This document shows positions 37,130 to 46,881 of a DNA stretch of 64,000 nucleotides, one piece after another. The notes below the pieces were generated by a model. That model was not told the DNA's origin, searched no databases, and was given only the letters and a program-made list of their open reading frames with translations. This stretch comes from Streptomyces chartreusis NRRL 3882 (GTDB lineage: Bacteria; Actinomycetota; Actinomycetes; Streptomycetales; Streptomycetaceae). The stretch covers positions 1,488,001 through 1,552,000 of the forward strand of contig NZ_LT963352.1 of assembly GCF_900236475.1 (NCBI RefSeq), written 5' to 3'. Within the stretch, counting starts at the first letter, position 1, and every line of letters begins with the position of its first letter. Both the position numbers and the translations under genes were made by a program.

Positions 37130-37143
37130 TGGGAGCGCTCCCA
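37130..37143. promoter_or_regulatory. CebR/CelR-type cellulose-response operator
   Basis: TGGGAGCGCTCCCA, the perfect 14-bp palindrome bound by LacI-family CebR/CelR repressors in actinobacteria and released by cello-oligosaccharides. It sits 47 bases before the GH48 start, in the divergent GH6/GH48 control region. The 400 bases from 36790 to 37190 otherwise hold only the small ORF and the second box. Confidence 0.9.
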
Positions 37144-37190
37144 CTGGTTCAAGCCTTGACTTCTCCGAGCCGCAAGGAGGAACCAGCACC

Positions 37191-40109
37191 ATGCATCCCC
37201 CACCCCGGAGACGGAGAGCCGTGCGGCGTCTGTGGACCGCCGCGCTCGCAGCTCTCGCGCTTCCGTTGACGATGCTCTCCTCAGGGTCGACTTCCGCGCA
37301 GGCGGCCGCACTTCAGTGCAGTGTCGATTACAAGACGAACGACTGGGGCTCCGGCTTCACCGCGGACCTCACCCTCACCAACCGCGGCACGGACGCCATC
37401 GACGGCTGGACGCTGACCTACGCCTACTCCGGCAACCAGAAGCTGGGGAACGGCTGGAACGGCACGTGGTCGCAGTCCGGCCAGAACATCACCGTCAAGA
37501 ACGCCGCCCACAACGCGCGGGTCGCCGCGGGCGCCGCCGTCTCCACCGGCGCCCAGTTCTCCTACAGCGGCACCAACACCGCGCCGACCTCCTTCTCCGT
37601 CAACGGCACCCCCTGCACGGGCGCCCACCAGCCGCCGATCGCCGTGCTGACCAGCCCGGCCGCCGGCGCCGTCTACACCCAGGGCGAGGCGGTCCCGCTG
37701 GCGGCCACCGCGGCCGCCGCGGACAACGCCACGATCAGCAAGGTGGAGTTCTACGACGACACCAAGCTGCTGGGCACGGACACGAGCGCGCCCTATGCGC
37801 TGTCGGTCTCGAACTTGACCGTGGGCAGTCATTCTCTGGTGGCGAAGGCCTACGACAGCATGGGCGCCTCCGCCGACTCCACCCCGGTCGGCATCACGGT
37901 CGCCGCCGGCCCCACCGTCGTCGCCTCGCCGCTCCAACTCGGCGTGCAGTCCGGCAAGTCGGGCACGTACGAGGTGAAGCTGTCCAAGCAGCCGGCCTCC
38001 AACGTGACGGTGACGTCGGCCCGCGCGAGCGGCAACTCGGGCCTGTCGGTCACGGGCGGCGCCTCACTCACCTTCACGCCGCAGAACTGGAACACCGCAC
38101 AGAAGGTGACCGTCACGGCGGCGGGCTCCGGTAGCGGTTCCGCCGTGTTCGAGTCGACGGCCCCGGGCCACGCCAAGGCCTCGGTCACCGTCACCCAGCT
38201 GGCGGCGGCCAAGGTGTACGACGCCCGCTTCCTGGAGCTCTACGGGAAGATCACCAACCCGGCGAACGGTTACTTCTCCCCCGAGGGCATTCCCTACCAC
38301 TCGGTCGAGACGCTGATCGTCGAGGCGCCGGACCACGGTCACGAGACCACCTCGGAGGCGTACAGCTACCTCCTGTGGCTCCAGGCCATGTACGGCAAGG
38401 TGACCGGCGACTGGTCCAAGTTCAACGGGGCGTGGGAGCTCATGGAGAAGTACATGATCCCCACCAAGGCCGACCAGCCGACCAACTCCTTCTACAACGC
38501 CTCGAAGCCGGCGACCTACGCGCCCGAGCTGGACACGCCGAACGAGTACCCGGCCAAGCTCGACACCGGTGTCTCGGTCGGCCGGGACCCGATCGCGGCC
38601 GAGCTGAAGAGCGCATACGGCACGGACGACGTCTACGGCATGCACTGGCTGCAGGACGTGGACAACGTCTACGGCTACGGCAACGCGCCCGGCAAGTGCG
38701 AGGCGGGCCCCTCGGACACCGGCCCGTCGTACATCAACACCTTCCAGCGCGGCGCGCAGGAGTCGGTGTGGGAGACGGTGCCGCAGCCGACCTGTGACGC
38801 CTTCAAGTTCGGCGGCAAGAACGGCTATCTGGACCTGTTCACCGGTGACGCCTCCTACGCCAAGCAGTGGAAGTTCACCAACGCGCCGGACGCCGACGCG
38901 CGGGCCGTGCAGGCCGCCTACTGGGCGGACCTGTGGGCCAAGGAGCAGGGCAAGGGCGGGCAGGTCTCCGGGACCGTCGCCAAGGCGGCCAAGATGGGCG
39001 ACTACCTGCGCTACTCGATGTACGACAAGTACTTCAAGAAGGTCGGCAACTGCGTCGGTCCCTCGACCTGCCCGGCGGGCACCGGCAAGGACGCCTCGTT
39101 CTACCTGATGTCCTGGTACTACGCCTGGGGCGGCGCCACCGACACCAACGCCGGCTGGGCCTGGCGCATCGGCTCCAGCCACGCCCACGGCGGCTACCAG
39201 AACCCGCTGGCCGCGTACGCGCTCGCCAACTACGCCCCGCTGAAGCCCAAGTCGGCGACGGGCGCGGCCGACTGGGCCAAGTCCATGGACCGGCAGCTGG
39301 AGTTCTACCGCTGGCTGCAGTCGGACGAGGGCGCCATCGCGGGCGGCGCGACCAACAGCTGGGCGGGCCGGTACGCGACCCCGCCCGCCGGGAAGTCGAC
39401 GTTCTACGGCATGTACTACGACGAGAAGCCCGTGTACCACGACCCGCCGTCCAACCAGTGGTTCGGCTTCCAGGCGTGGTCCATGGAGCGGGTCGCCGAG
39501 CTGTACCAGCAGACGGGGAACGCGCAGGCCAAGACGGTCCTCGACAAGTGGGTCGACTGGGCGCTGTCCAAGACCACGTTCAACCCGGACGGCACGTTCA
39601 GGATCCCGTCGACGCTCCAGTGGTCGGGCCAGCCCGACACCTGGAACGCCTCCAGCCCCGGCTCCAACAGCGGGCTGCACGTCACCGTCGCCGACTACAC
39701 CAACGACGTCGGTGTGGCGGCCGCGTACGCCAAGACCCTGGCGTACTACGCCGACCGCTCCGGTGACACGGAGGCCGCGGCGGCGGCGAAGAAGCTGCTG
39801 GACGGTATGTGGGCCAACCACCAGGACGATCTCGGGATCGCCGTCCCGGAGAACCGCGCGGACTACAACCGGTTCGACGACTCGGTGTACATCCCGAGCG
39901 GCTGGACGGGCACGATGCCGAACGGTGACGCGATCAACTCGTCGTCGACGTTCGACTCGATCCGGTCCTTCTACGAGGACGATCCCGCCTGGTCGAAGAT
40001 CGAGAGTTATCTCGCGGGCGGTGCGGTGCCCTCGTTCACGTATCACCGGTTCTGGGCTCAGGCGGATATCGCCTTGGCCATGGGCTCGTACGCGGAGCTT
40101 CTCGAATAA
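37191..40109 (+). CDS. Secreted GH48 cellulase with N-terminal CBM2 and Ig-like domains
   Basis: A 972-residue exported processive cellulase. Signal peptide to about QAAA (residue 40), CBM2 at ~42-140 ([14 protein letters not shown] ... GTPC), an Ig-like domain at ~145-235, a second beta-domain at ~240-335, then the GH48 catalytic domain from ~340 to the end with the acid/base Glu in [13 protein letters not shown] with AAGGAGG 10 bases upstream. Works from chain ends opposite to GH6, so the divergent pair under one CelR box makes a synergistic unit. Confidence 0.94.
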   Translation: MHPPPRRRRAVRRLWTAALAALALPLTMLSSGSTSAQAAALQCSVDYKTNDWGSGFTADLTLTNRGTDAIDGWTLTYAYSGNQKLGNGWNGTWSQSGQNITVKNAAHNARVAAGAAVSTGAQFSYSGTNTAPTSFSVNGTPCTGAHQPPIAVLTSPAAGAVYTQGEAVPLAATAAAADNATISKVEFYDDTKLLGTDTSAPYALSVSNLTVGSHSLVAKAYDSMGASADSTPVGITVAAGPTVVASPLQLGVQSGKSGTYEVKLSKQPASNVTVTSARASGNSGLSVTGGASLTFTPQNWNTAQKVTVTAAGSGSGSAVFESTAPGHAKASVTVTQLAAAKVYDARFLELYGKITNPANGYFSPEGIPYHSVETLIVEAPDHGHETTSEAYSYLLWLQAMYGKVTGDWSKFNGAWELMEKYMIPTKADQPTNSFYNASKPATYAPELDTPNEYPAKLDTGVSVGRDPIAAELKSAYGTDDVYGMHWLQDVDNVYGYGNAPGKCEAGPSDTGPSYINTFQRGAQESVWETVPQPTCDAFKFGGKNGYLDLFTGDASYAKQWKFTNAPDADARAVQAAYWADLWAKEQGKGGQVSGTVAKAAKMGDYLRYSMYDKYFKKVGNCVGPSTCPAGTGKDASFYLMSWYYAWGGATDTNAGWAWRIGSSHAHGGYQNPLAAYALANYAPLKPKSATGAADWAKSMDRQLEFYRWLQSDEGAIAGGATNSWAGRYATPPAGKSTFYGMYYDEKPVYHDPPSNQWFGFQAWSMERVAELYQQTGNAQAKTVLDKWVDWALSKTTFNPDGTFRIPSTLQWSGQPDTWNASSPGSNSGLHVTVADYTNDVGVAAAYAKTLAYYADRSGDTEAAAAAKKLLDGMWANHQDDLGIAVPENRADYNRFDDSVYIPSGWTGTMPNGDAINSSSTFDSIRSFYEDDPAWSKIESYLAGGAVPSFTYHRFWAQADIALAMGSYAELLE

Positions 40110-40131
40110 CCCCGCCGGGCGCTCCGCGGGG
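40110..40131 (+). terminator. Small hairpin after GH48
   Basis: CCCCGC (40110-40115) pairs with GCGGGG (40126-40131), directly after the GH48 stop. A short stem; it may only partly stop transcription toward GH74. Confidence 0.35.
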
Positions 40132-40161
40132 TGGGCGGTACTTCGGCTGCCGGTCCGTTGT

Positions 40162-40189
40162 GGCTGGTCGCGCAGTTCCCCGCACCTCT
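40162..40189 (+). repeat. Dispersed Streptomyces-type intergenic element
   Basis: A GGCTGGTCGCGCAGTTCCCC-type 28-mer in the 207-base gap between GH48 and GH74. I recognise this kind of sequence from many Streptomyces intergenic regions. A related copy lies inside the MFS gene at 16726-16753. Confidence 0.5.
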
Positions 40190-40316
40190 GAACAGCGTCC
40201 GAAGCTCTGCGTACACGGCCCTGCACCTGACGCAGGGCCACGGCCGGGCGGTCCCCACCCGCACTGGGGGCTGCCCGGCTCTCGCACGTTCCCCCTCCCA
40301 CGGAAGGAACCCCACC

Positions 40317-42965
40317 GTGCGAAGAACCCGTGTTCTCACCGCCGTGCTCGCGTTGGCGGCCGGGTTGTTGTCCGGTGCGCCCGGCGCCCTGGCCGCTGAT
40401 CCGCCGTCGGTGAAGATCGCTGCCGACACCTACTCCTGGAAGAACGCCCGGATCGACGGCGGTGGATTCGTTCCGGGCATCGTCTTCAACCGGACCGAGA
40501 AGAACCTCGCGTACGCCCGTACCGACATCGGCGGTGCCTACCGCTGGCAGGAGGCGTCGAAGACCTGGACGCCGCTGCTGGACTCCGTCGGGTGGGACGA
40601 CTGGGGGCACACCGGGGTCGTCAGCATAGCCTCCGACTCCGTCGATCCCGACAAGGTGTACGCGGCGGTCGGTACGTACACCAACAGCTGGGATCCGAAG
40701 AACGGCGCGGTCATGCGCTCCTCCAACCGGGGGGCGAGCTGGCAGAAGGCGAACCTGCCGTTCAAGCTGGGCGGCAACATGCCGGGCCGGGGCATGGGCG
40801 AGCGGCTGGCCGTCGACCCGAACCGCAACAGCGTGCTGTACCTGGGCGCGCCCAGCGGCAAGGGACTGTGGCGGTCGACGGACTCGGGGGCCACCTGGTC
40901 GCAGGTGACGAACTTCCCGAACGTCGGCGACTACGTGCAGGATCCGAGTGACACGTCCGGGTACGCGTCCGACAACCAGGGCATCGTCTGGGTCACCTTC
41001 GACGAGTCCACGGGCGCGTCGGGCAGCGCCACGAAGACGATCTACGTCGGGGTCGCCGACAAGGACAACGCGGTGTACCGCTCGACGGACGCGGGCGCGA
41101 CCTGGCAGCGGCTGGCCGGGCAGCCCACCGGCCATCTCGCCCACAAGGGCGTCCTGGACGCGAAGAACGGCTACCTGTACCTCGCCTACAGCGACAAGGG
41201 CGGCCCGTACGACGGCGGCAAGGGGCAGCTGTGGCGGTACGCGACCGGGACCGGTACCTGGACGGACATCAGCCCGGTGGCGGAGGCCGACACGTTCTAC
41301 GGCTTCAGCGGGCTGACGGTGGACCGGCAGAAGCCGAGCACGGTGATGGCGACCGCGTACAGCGCCTGGTGGCCGGACACGCAGATCTTCCGCTCCACGG
41401 ACAGCGGTGCGACCTGGACCAAGGCGTGGGACTACACGTCGTACCCCAACCGCGAGAACCGCTACACCATGGACGTCTCGTCCTCGCCGTGGCTGTCCTG
41501 GGGCGCGAACCCGCAGCCGCCGGAGCAGACTCCGAAGCTGGGGTGGATGACGGAGGCCCTGGAGATCGACCCGTTCAACTCCAACCGCATGATGTACGGG
41601 ACGGGCGCGACGATCTACGGCACCGAGAACCTCACGAACTGGGACAGCGGCGGGAAGTTCGCCGTCAGGCCGATGGTGCAGGGGCTGGAGGAGACGGCGG
41701 TCAACGACCTCGCCTCTTCCCCGTCCGGGGCCCCGCTGCTCAGCGCGCTCGGTGACGTCGGCGGCTTCCGGCACACGGACCTGGGCAAGGTGCCGTCGAT
41801 GATGTTCACGCAGCCGAACTTCACGACCACCACGAGTCTGGACTTCGCCGAGTCGAACCCGAACACGGTCGTCCGGGTGGGCAACCTCGACTCGGGCCCG
41901 CACATCGCGTTCTCGACGGACAACGGCGCCAATTGGTTCGCGGGGACCGACCCCTCGGGCGTGAGCGGCGGCGGCACCGTCGCGGCGGCGGCCGACGGCA
42001 GCCGGTTCGTGTGGAGCCCCGAGGGCGCCGGCGTGCACCACGCGACGGGCTTCGGCACGTCGTGGCAGGCGTCCGGTGGGATCCCCTCCGGGGCGATCGT
42101 CGAATCGGACCGCGTCGACCCGAAGACCTTCTACGGCTTCAAGTCCGGGAAGTTCTACGTGAGCACGGACGGCGGGGCCACGTTCAAGGAGTCACCGGCG
42201 ACGGGGCTGCCCGGCGGTGACAGTGTCCGCTTCAAGGCGCTGCCCGGCGGGAAGGGCGACGTGTGGCTGGCGGGCGGCGCGAACGACGGGGCGTACGGCC
42301 TGTGGCACTCGACGGACGGCGGCACGAGCTTCACGAAGCTGTCGAACGTCGAGCAGGCCGACACCATCGGCTTCGGCAAGGCGGCCCCCGGCGCCTCCTA
42401 CCAGACGCTCTACACCAGCGCGAAGATCGGCGGCGTACGCGGCATCTTCCGCTCCACGGACAAGGGCGCGAGCTGGACGCGCATCAACGACGACGCCCAC
42501 CAGTGGGGCTGGACGGGTGCGGCCATCACCGGCGACCCGAGGGTGTACGGCCGGGTGTACGTGTCGACCAACGGCCGTGGCGTCATCTACGGCGACAGCT
42601 CCGACGGCGGCACCACGGGGCCCGGGCCCGGCCCCGAGCCGGCCGGTGCCTGCAAGGTGACGTACAAGGTCGCGAGCCAGTGGTCGGGCGGCTTCCAGGC
42701 CGACGTGCAGATCACCAACACCGGCACCACCCCCTGGAACGGCTGGTCGATCGGCTGGTCCTTCGCCGACGGCCAGAAGCTGACCCAGGCGTGGAACGCC
42801 GAGGCCACGCAGTCGGGTTCGACGGTGACGGCCAAGAACGTCGGCTGGAACGCGGCCGTGGCGGCGGGCTCGTCCGTGAGCTTCGGCTTCACGGCCAACT
42901 CGTCGGGGACGAACACGAAACCGACCGCGTTCAAGCTGGGCGACCAGAACTGCACGGTCGCCTGA
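40317..42965 (+). CDS. Secreted GH74 xyloglucanase with C-terminal CBM2
   Basis: An 882-residue secreted beta-propeller enzyme that cuts xyloglucan. Signal peptide ends near ALAADPP. The GH74 part (residues ~30-755) begins YSWKNARIDGGGFVPG, contains ARTDIGGAYRW with the catalytic Asp, and many BNR/Asp-box-like repeats (STDSGATW). A Gly/Pro linker leads to a CBM2 (CKVTYKVASQWSGGF ... QNCTVA). GTG 40317 has GGAAGGAA upstream; the longer frame has no signal peptide. Same direction as GH48. Confidence 0.93.
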   Translation: MRRTRVLTAVLALAAGLLSGAPGALAADPPSVKIAADTYSWKNARIDGGGFVPGIVFNRTEKNLAYARTDIGGAYRWQEASKTWTPLLDSVGWDDWGHTGVVSIASDSVDPDKVYAAVGTYTNSWDPKNGAVMRSSNRGASWQKANLPFKLGGNMPGRGMGERLAVDPNRNSVLYLGAPSGKGLWRSTDSGATWSQVTNFPNVGDYVQDPSDTSGYASDNQGIVWVTFDESTGASGSATKTIYVGVADKDNAVYRSTDAGATWQRLAGQPTGHLAHKGVLDAKNGYLYLAYSDKGGPYDGGKGQLWRYATGTGTWTDISPVAEADTFYGFSGLTVDRQKPSTVMATAYSAWWPDTQIFRSTDSGATWTKAWDYTSYPNRENRYTMDVSSSPWLSWGANPQPPEQTPKLGWMTEALEIDPFNSNRMMYGTGATIYGTENLTNWDSGGKFAVRPMVQGLEETAVNDLASSPSGAPLLSALGDVGGFRHTDLGKVPSMMFTQPNFTTTTSLDFAESNPNTVVRVGNLDSGPHIAFSTDNGANWFAGTDPSGVSGGGTVAAAADGSRFVWSPEGAGVHHATGFGTSWQASGGIPSGAIVESDRVDPKTFYGFKSGKFYVSTDGGATFKESPATGLPGGDSVRFKALPGGKGDVWLAGGANDGAYGLWHSTDGGTSFTKLSNVEQADTIGFGKAAPGASYQTLYTSAKIGGVRGIFRSTDKGASWTRINDDAHQWGWTGAAITGDPRVYGRVYVSTNGRGVIYGDSSDGGTTGPGPGPEPAGACKVTYKVASQWSGGFQADVQITNTGTTPWNGWSIGWSFADGQKLTQAWNAEATQSGSTVTAKNVGWNAAVAAGSSVSFGFTANSSGTNTKPTAFKLGDQNCTVA

Positions 42966-42982
42966 CCCGGCGTTGAGAGGGG

Positions 42983-43019
42983 CGGTGGGTGCGTGCTCTT
43001 TCGGGGCGCGCACCCACCG
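42983..43019. terminator. Bidirectional terminator between GH74 and PL11
   Basis: CGGTGGGTGCG (42983-42993) pairs with CGCACCCACCG (43009-43019), extendable to 14 bp with one G-U pair. It separates two convergent genes. Confidence 0.75.
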
Positions 43020-43024
43020 GCGTC

Positions 43025-44896
43025 TCAGGGGGTGTGGACGGTGGGCCGCGGAGCCGTGGGCATCCCGTTGCCGATGAAGAAGCTCGGGTGCGGGGGCTGG
43101 TTGTAGGCCGTGTTCTGCCAGGCCAGGGCCGTGCGGTACTGCGTGTCGTGGAGCAGGGTCGTGATCTTCGTGCTGGTCTCGTGCGGGGTCGAGTAGATGC
43201 GCAGGGCGGTGTTGTCGCTGGTGCGCCAGACGACCTCCTCGCGCCAGTCGCCGAGGATGTCGCCGGACAGGACGGGCGTGGATTTCGTGCCGTTGTTGGA
43301 GGAGACCCCGGATCCGGTCAGCAGGCGGGTGTCGCCGGAGGTGCCGTACTTGTCGATGCGGGTGCCGTCGAGGAGTTCGCGCACGGGGTCGCCGTCCCAC
43401 CACGACAGGAAGTTGACGCTGGACGGCTCCCGGCCGAGCGATGCGCCGGTGGCCGAGCGCAGGGTCGTGTCCGCGGCGGACCAGGCCTCGGCGCCCGCGC
43501 TGCCGGCGTAGATGTCGGCGGCGACTCCACGGCCGTTGTCGGAGCCGGATGCCGTCTGCCACAGGATCTGACCGGTGCGGGCGTCGGCCATCCACGAGCC
43601 GGGCTTGCTCGAGTCCTCGGAGACCTTGAAGTACTCCAGGCCCGCCCGGGAGGGGTTGAGGTCCCCGACGTGACCGGCGTCTCCGTGACCCAGCCTGGTC
43701 GTCCACAGCCCGTTGCCGTTGTCGTCCACGGTCATCGCGCCGTAGACGATCTCGTCCTTGCCGTCCGCGTCCACGTCCGCGACGGACAGACTGTGGTTGC
43801 CCTGACCGTCGTAGCCCTTGCCGCTGTTGGTGGAGGAGGTGGTGTCGAAGGTCCAGCGGCGGGTGAACTGGCCGCCTCGCCAGTCCCAGGCCGCGATGAC
43901 CGTGCGGGTGTAGTAGCCCCGCGCCATGATCAGGGAAGGGCGGGCGCCGTCGAGGTAGGCCGTGCCGGCCAGGAAGCGGTCGACACGGTTGCCGTAGTTG
44001 TCACCCCAGGAGGAGACGGTGCCGCGACCCGGGACGTAGTCGACGCTCTGCATCGCCTTGCCCGTCTGCCCGTTGAACATCGTCAGGAACTCCGGCCCGG
44101 ACAGCACGTATCCGCTGGAGTTGCGGTGGTCGGCCGAGGAGGAGCCGATGACCGCGCCGGTGCCGTCCCTGGTGCCGTCGGCGGTCTTCATGGCGACCTC
44201 GGCCTTGCCGTCACCGTCGTAGTCGTACACCTGGAACTGCGTGTAGTGCGCGCCGGAGCGGATGTTGCGGCCCAGGTCGATACGCCACAGCCGGGTGCCG
44301 TCGAGCTTGATGCCGTCGACGATCGTGTTGCCGGTGTAACCGGACTGGGAGTTGTCCTTGGCGTTGGTCGGCTGCCACTTCAGCACGATGTCCAGCGCAC
44401 CGTCACCGTCCAGATCACCCACACTGGCGTCGTTGGCCTCGTAGGTGTACGGCGAGTTGCCCGGGGCCGTGCCACCCGCGGGCGGAGAGATCGGGACGTC
44501 CTTGTAGCCGGTGCGGAACTGGATCGCGTGCACCGAGTCGCCCTGCTCCACCCCGTTCACGACCGCGCGGACGGTGTAGTCGGCGTGTGAGGGAGCGCCG
44601 GAGTGGAAGTAGTTGGTGGAGCCGGTGATCGGGGTCGCGTTGACCTTCGTACCGGCCCGGTACACGTTGAACGACACGTCGTTCGGGTCGGTTCCCAGCC
44701 AGCGCCAGCTGACCAGGTTTCCGCTGCCGGTGTGGACGCTGACCACGCCCCGGTCCAGCTCCTCGGCCTGCCGGGCGGTGGCGGCCTCGGCAGTGTCGCC
44801 GGTGGTGAACGTGAGGCCGGCGCCGAGGAGCGCCGCAGTGACGGCGGCGACGGGGAGCAGCAGGTGGCGTCTGCGGTGCCTGTGCGGGTGCTTCAC
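43025..44896 (-). CDS. Secreted rhamnogalacturonan lyase (PL11)
   Basis: A 623-residue exported pectin-degrading lyase of polysaccharide lyase family 11 (YesW-like). Signal peptide (LLLPVAAVTAALLGAGLTF ... AEAAT). The propeller has calcium-binding repeats such as DLDGDGALDIV and DYDGDGKAEVAMK. GTG start with AGGAGG about 8 bases upstream. It lies 36 bases after the WYL regulator gene on the same strand, so they may share a transcript. Attacks the pectin backbone, adding to the cellulose and xyloglucan enzymes nearby. Confidence 0.92.
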   Translation of the reverse strand: MKHPHRHRRRHLLLPVAAVTAALLGAGLTFTTGDTAEAATARQAEELDRGVVSVHTGSGNLVSWRWLGTDPNDVSFNVYRAGTKVNATPITGSTNYFHSGAPSHADYTVRAVVNGVEQGDSVHAIQFRTGYKDVPISPPAGGTAPGNSPYTYEANDASVGDLDGDGALDIVLKWQPTNAKDNSQSGYTGNTIVDGIKLDGTRLWRIDLGRNIRSGAHYTQFQVYDYDGDGKAEVAMKTADGTRDGTGAVIGSSSADHRNSSGYVLSGPEFLTMFNGQTGKAMQSVDYVPGRGTVSSWGDNYGNRVDRFLAGTAYLDGARPSLIMARGYYTRTVIAAWDWRGGQFTRRWTFDTTSSTNSGKGYDGQGNHSLSVADVDADGKDEIVYGAMTVDDNGNGLWTTRLGHGDAGHVGDLNPSRAGLEYFKVSEDSSKPGSWMADARTGQILWQTASGSDNGRGVAADIYAGSAGAEAWSAADTTLRSATGASLGREPSSVNFLSWWDGDPVRELLDGTRIDKYGTSGDTRLLTGSGVSSNNGTKSTPVLSGDILGDWREEVVWRTSDNTALRIYSTPHETSTKITTLLHDTQYRTALAWQNTAYNQPPHPSFFIGNGMPTAPRPTVHTP

Positions 44897-44932
44897 GTGA
44901 CGGACCTCCTGAAAGGACGGGCGGGTTGCCTC

Positions 44933-45907
44933 TCAGTCGCCGCCGGACGCACCGGAGTTGCCGTACCGCCTCGCCAGTTCGGCCACGGTCCCGGCGATCC
45001 TCGACCGCAGTTCGTCCGGGGCCAGCACCTCGACGGCCGCGCCCAGGCGCAGGAACTCGGCGTGTGCGTGGTCGACGGACTCGATGGGGACCGTGGCGCG
45101 TGTCCAGCCGTCGTCGTCCGTACGTCCGCCGCGCCGTACGGCCTCCCCCGCCGGGCCGGAGAGCGTCGTCCCCGGGGCCAGTCGCACCACCGCCTCCCCG
45201 TGGTGCAGCCGGTCGTGGAAGTCTCGCTGGTGCGCCGCCCAGTACGCGGCCAGGTCGAAGCCCTCGGGTCGGGTGAACTCCTCGTCCCGGTTGGCGAGTT
45301 CGAGGATCTGGTCGACCCGGTAGGTACGTGGGCCGGGCCCGGCGACGACATACCAGCGGCCCGCCTTCAGCACCAGCCCGTAGGGCTCCAGGCGGCGGTC
45401 CACATCGGTGGGCTCGCGCCAGCCCCGGTAGCGGACGTGCAGCACGCGGCTGTTCCAGACGGCGTCCGCGACGGCCGGAAGGTGAGGGGCGTGGTCGGCG
45501 TCCGCGTACCAGCCGGGTGCGTCCAGGTGGAAACGGCCGCTGATCCGGTCGGCGTGCGGGCGCAGCCCGGGCGGCAGGGCGGCGCGCACCTTGAGCTGGG
45601 CGGCGGCCAGGACCGAGCCGAGTCCGAGCTGCGCGGCGGGGCCGGGGGCACCCGCGAGGAAGAGGGCCTCGGCCTCGTCGGCGGTGAGGCCCGTCAGACG
45701 TGTGCGGTAGCCGTCGAGCAGGCGGTAGCCGCCGGCGTGGCCCGCGTCGCCGTACAGCGGGACCCCGGCGGCACCGAGGGCCTCCACGTCCCGGTAGACG
45801 GTACGGACCGAGACCTCCAGCTCCTCGGCGAGCTGCGCGGCGGTCATCCGGCCGCGGGTCTGGAGCAGCAGGAGGATCGAGACGAGTCGGCTGGACTTCA
45901 CTGACAC
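44933..45907 (-). CDS. YafY/WYL-family transcriptional regulator
   Basis: A 324-residue regulator with an N-terminal DeoR-type HTH (RMTAAQLAEELEVSVRTVYRDVEAL) and a WYL ligand domain (residues ~135-230). Start at GTG 45907 or GTG 45901; neither has a clear ribosome site, so translation may be leaderless. Divergent from the two small unknown genes (33-base gap) and upstream of PL11, so it could control either side. Confidence 0.88.
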   Translation of the reverse strand: MSVKSSRLVSILLLLQTRGRMTAAQLAEELEVSVRTVYRDVEALGAAGVPLYGDAGHAGGYRLLDGYRTRLTGLTADEAEALFLAGAPGPAAQLGLGSVLAAAQLKVRAALPPGLRPHADRISGRFHLDAPGWYADADHAPHLPAVADAVWNSRVLHVRYRGWREPTDVDRRLEPYGLVLKAGRWYVVAGPGPRTYRVDQILELANRDEEFTRPEGFDLAAYWAAHQRDFHDRLHHGEAVVRLAPGTTLSGPAGEAVRRGGRTDDDGWTRATVPIESVDHAHAEFLRLGAAVEVLAPDELRSRIAGTVAELARRYGNSGASGGD

Positions 45908-45940
45908 ATGGTGGCAGTGGACCGGCCTTAGCGTCCCGCC

Positions 45941-46420
45941 ATGCCCTTCACGGAGAAACTTCTGACCGTGCCGCCGCCCGTCGAGGTGGCCGGCCGGTGG
46001 ATCAAGCGCTACCACGTCACGGCCGACCCGGAGGGCATCGCGCCCGAGGTGGAGGCGGCGGCGTACGCGATCCTGCCCGAGTTGCTGCCGGAGCCGGACG
46101 GTACCCCGCCGGCGACGTTCGTCGTGCTGCACCGGGGCGGCGACGACGGCGCCTATCTGAACGCGTACAGCTGGGTGTGGGACAACGTGCTGCACTTCGG
46201 CGGCGCGGCGGCGGGCCAGCCGGTCCTCGGCTGCCCGGACCGCGACCCCACCCACTTCGTCAGGCCCGGCCTGCCGTGGATCGGCTGCGTCTGGGAGCTG
46301 CCGCCGATCCTGCACGAACGCGACGCCTGGGTACGGCACATGCTCACCCCGGACGTCCCCGACCTCGACGCCTACCTGGCCGACCGTCCGGCCGAGGGAA
46401 CCACAGGAGACCGCTCATGA
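45941..46420 (+). CDS. Conserved-looking protein of unknown function (159 aa)
   Basis: I do not recognise this family. It is a soluble 159-residue protein with no signal or membrane segment, rich in Trp and Pro (GRWIKRYHV, SWVWDNVLHFGG, PWIGCVWELPP). A TAGCGT that could be a -10 element lies just before the ATG and no ribosome site is seen, suggesting a leaderless mRNA. Its stop overlaps the start of the next gene (ATGA). Divergent from the WYL regulator, which probably controls it. Confidence 0.75.
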   Translation: MPFTEKLLTVPPPVEVAGRWIKRYHVTADPEGIAPEVEAAAYAILPELLPEPDGTPPATFVVLHRGGDDGAYLNAYSWVWDNVLHFGGAAAGQPVLGCPDRDPTHFVRPGLPWIGCVWELPPILHERDAWVRHMLTPDVPDLDAYLADRPAEGTTGDRS

Positions 46421-46875
46421 GCAGCCCGCACGACTTCGACTTCTTCCACGGCACCTGGAACGTCCTGAACCGCCGCCGCACCGACTTCCTCGACCCCGGC
46501 AGCGACTGGGAGGAGTTCCCGGGCCGGAGCGAGTGCCGGCCGCTGTTCGACGGGGCCGCCAACATCGACGAGATCGACATGCCGCACCTGGGCGCGAAGG
46601 GGCTGACGCTGCGGCTGTTCGACCCGGTCCGCGCGGAGTGGTCGCTGAACTGGGCGTCCAGCCGCAGCGGCACCCTGTTCCCGCCGGTCTTCGGCCGCTT
46701 CGAGGGCGGGACGGGCGCGTTCCACGGCGATGACACCCACGACGGCAAGGACGTGCGCGTGCGGTTCGTCTGGTCGGGGATCTCCCCGGTCACCGCCCGC
46801 TGGGAACAGGCGTTCTCCGTGGACGGGGAGGAGACCTGGCTGACCAACTGGGTCATGGAGTTCACCCGGCCTTGA
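46417..46875 (+). CDS. Small protein of unknown function, possible DUF1579-like lipocalin-type fold (152 aa)
   Basis: A 152-residue soluble protein, translationally coupled to the preceding gene. It begins FDFFHGTWNVLNRR and continues with Trp-rich beta strands (EWSLNWASSRSG, RWEQAFSVDGEETW). This resembles the 'G-T-W' opening of small beta-barrel proteins; I do not assign a ligand. Convergent with the methyltransferase gene. Confidence 0.72.
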   Translation: MSSPHDFDFFHGTWNVLNRRRTDFLDPGSDWEEFPGRSECRPLFDGAANIDEIDMPHLGAKGLTLRLFDPVRAEWSLNWASSRSGTLFPPVFGRFEGGTGAFHGDDTHDGKDVRVRFVWSGISPVTARWEQAFSVDGEETWLTNWVMEFTRP

Positions 46876-46881
46876 GGTCCC

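Noticed and set aside
38064..42041. A 1325-residue minus-strand open frame
   Set aside because: Antisense to GH48 and GH74, which have clear domains; the translation has no recognisable features.
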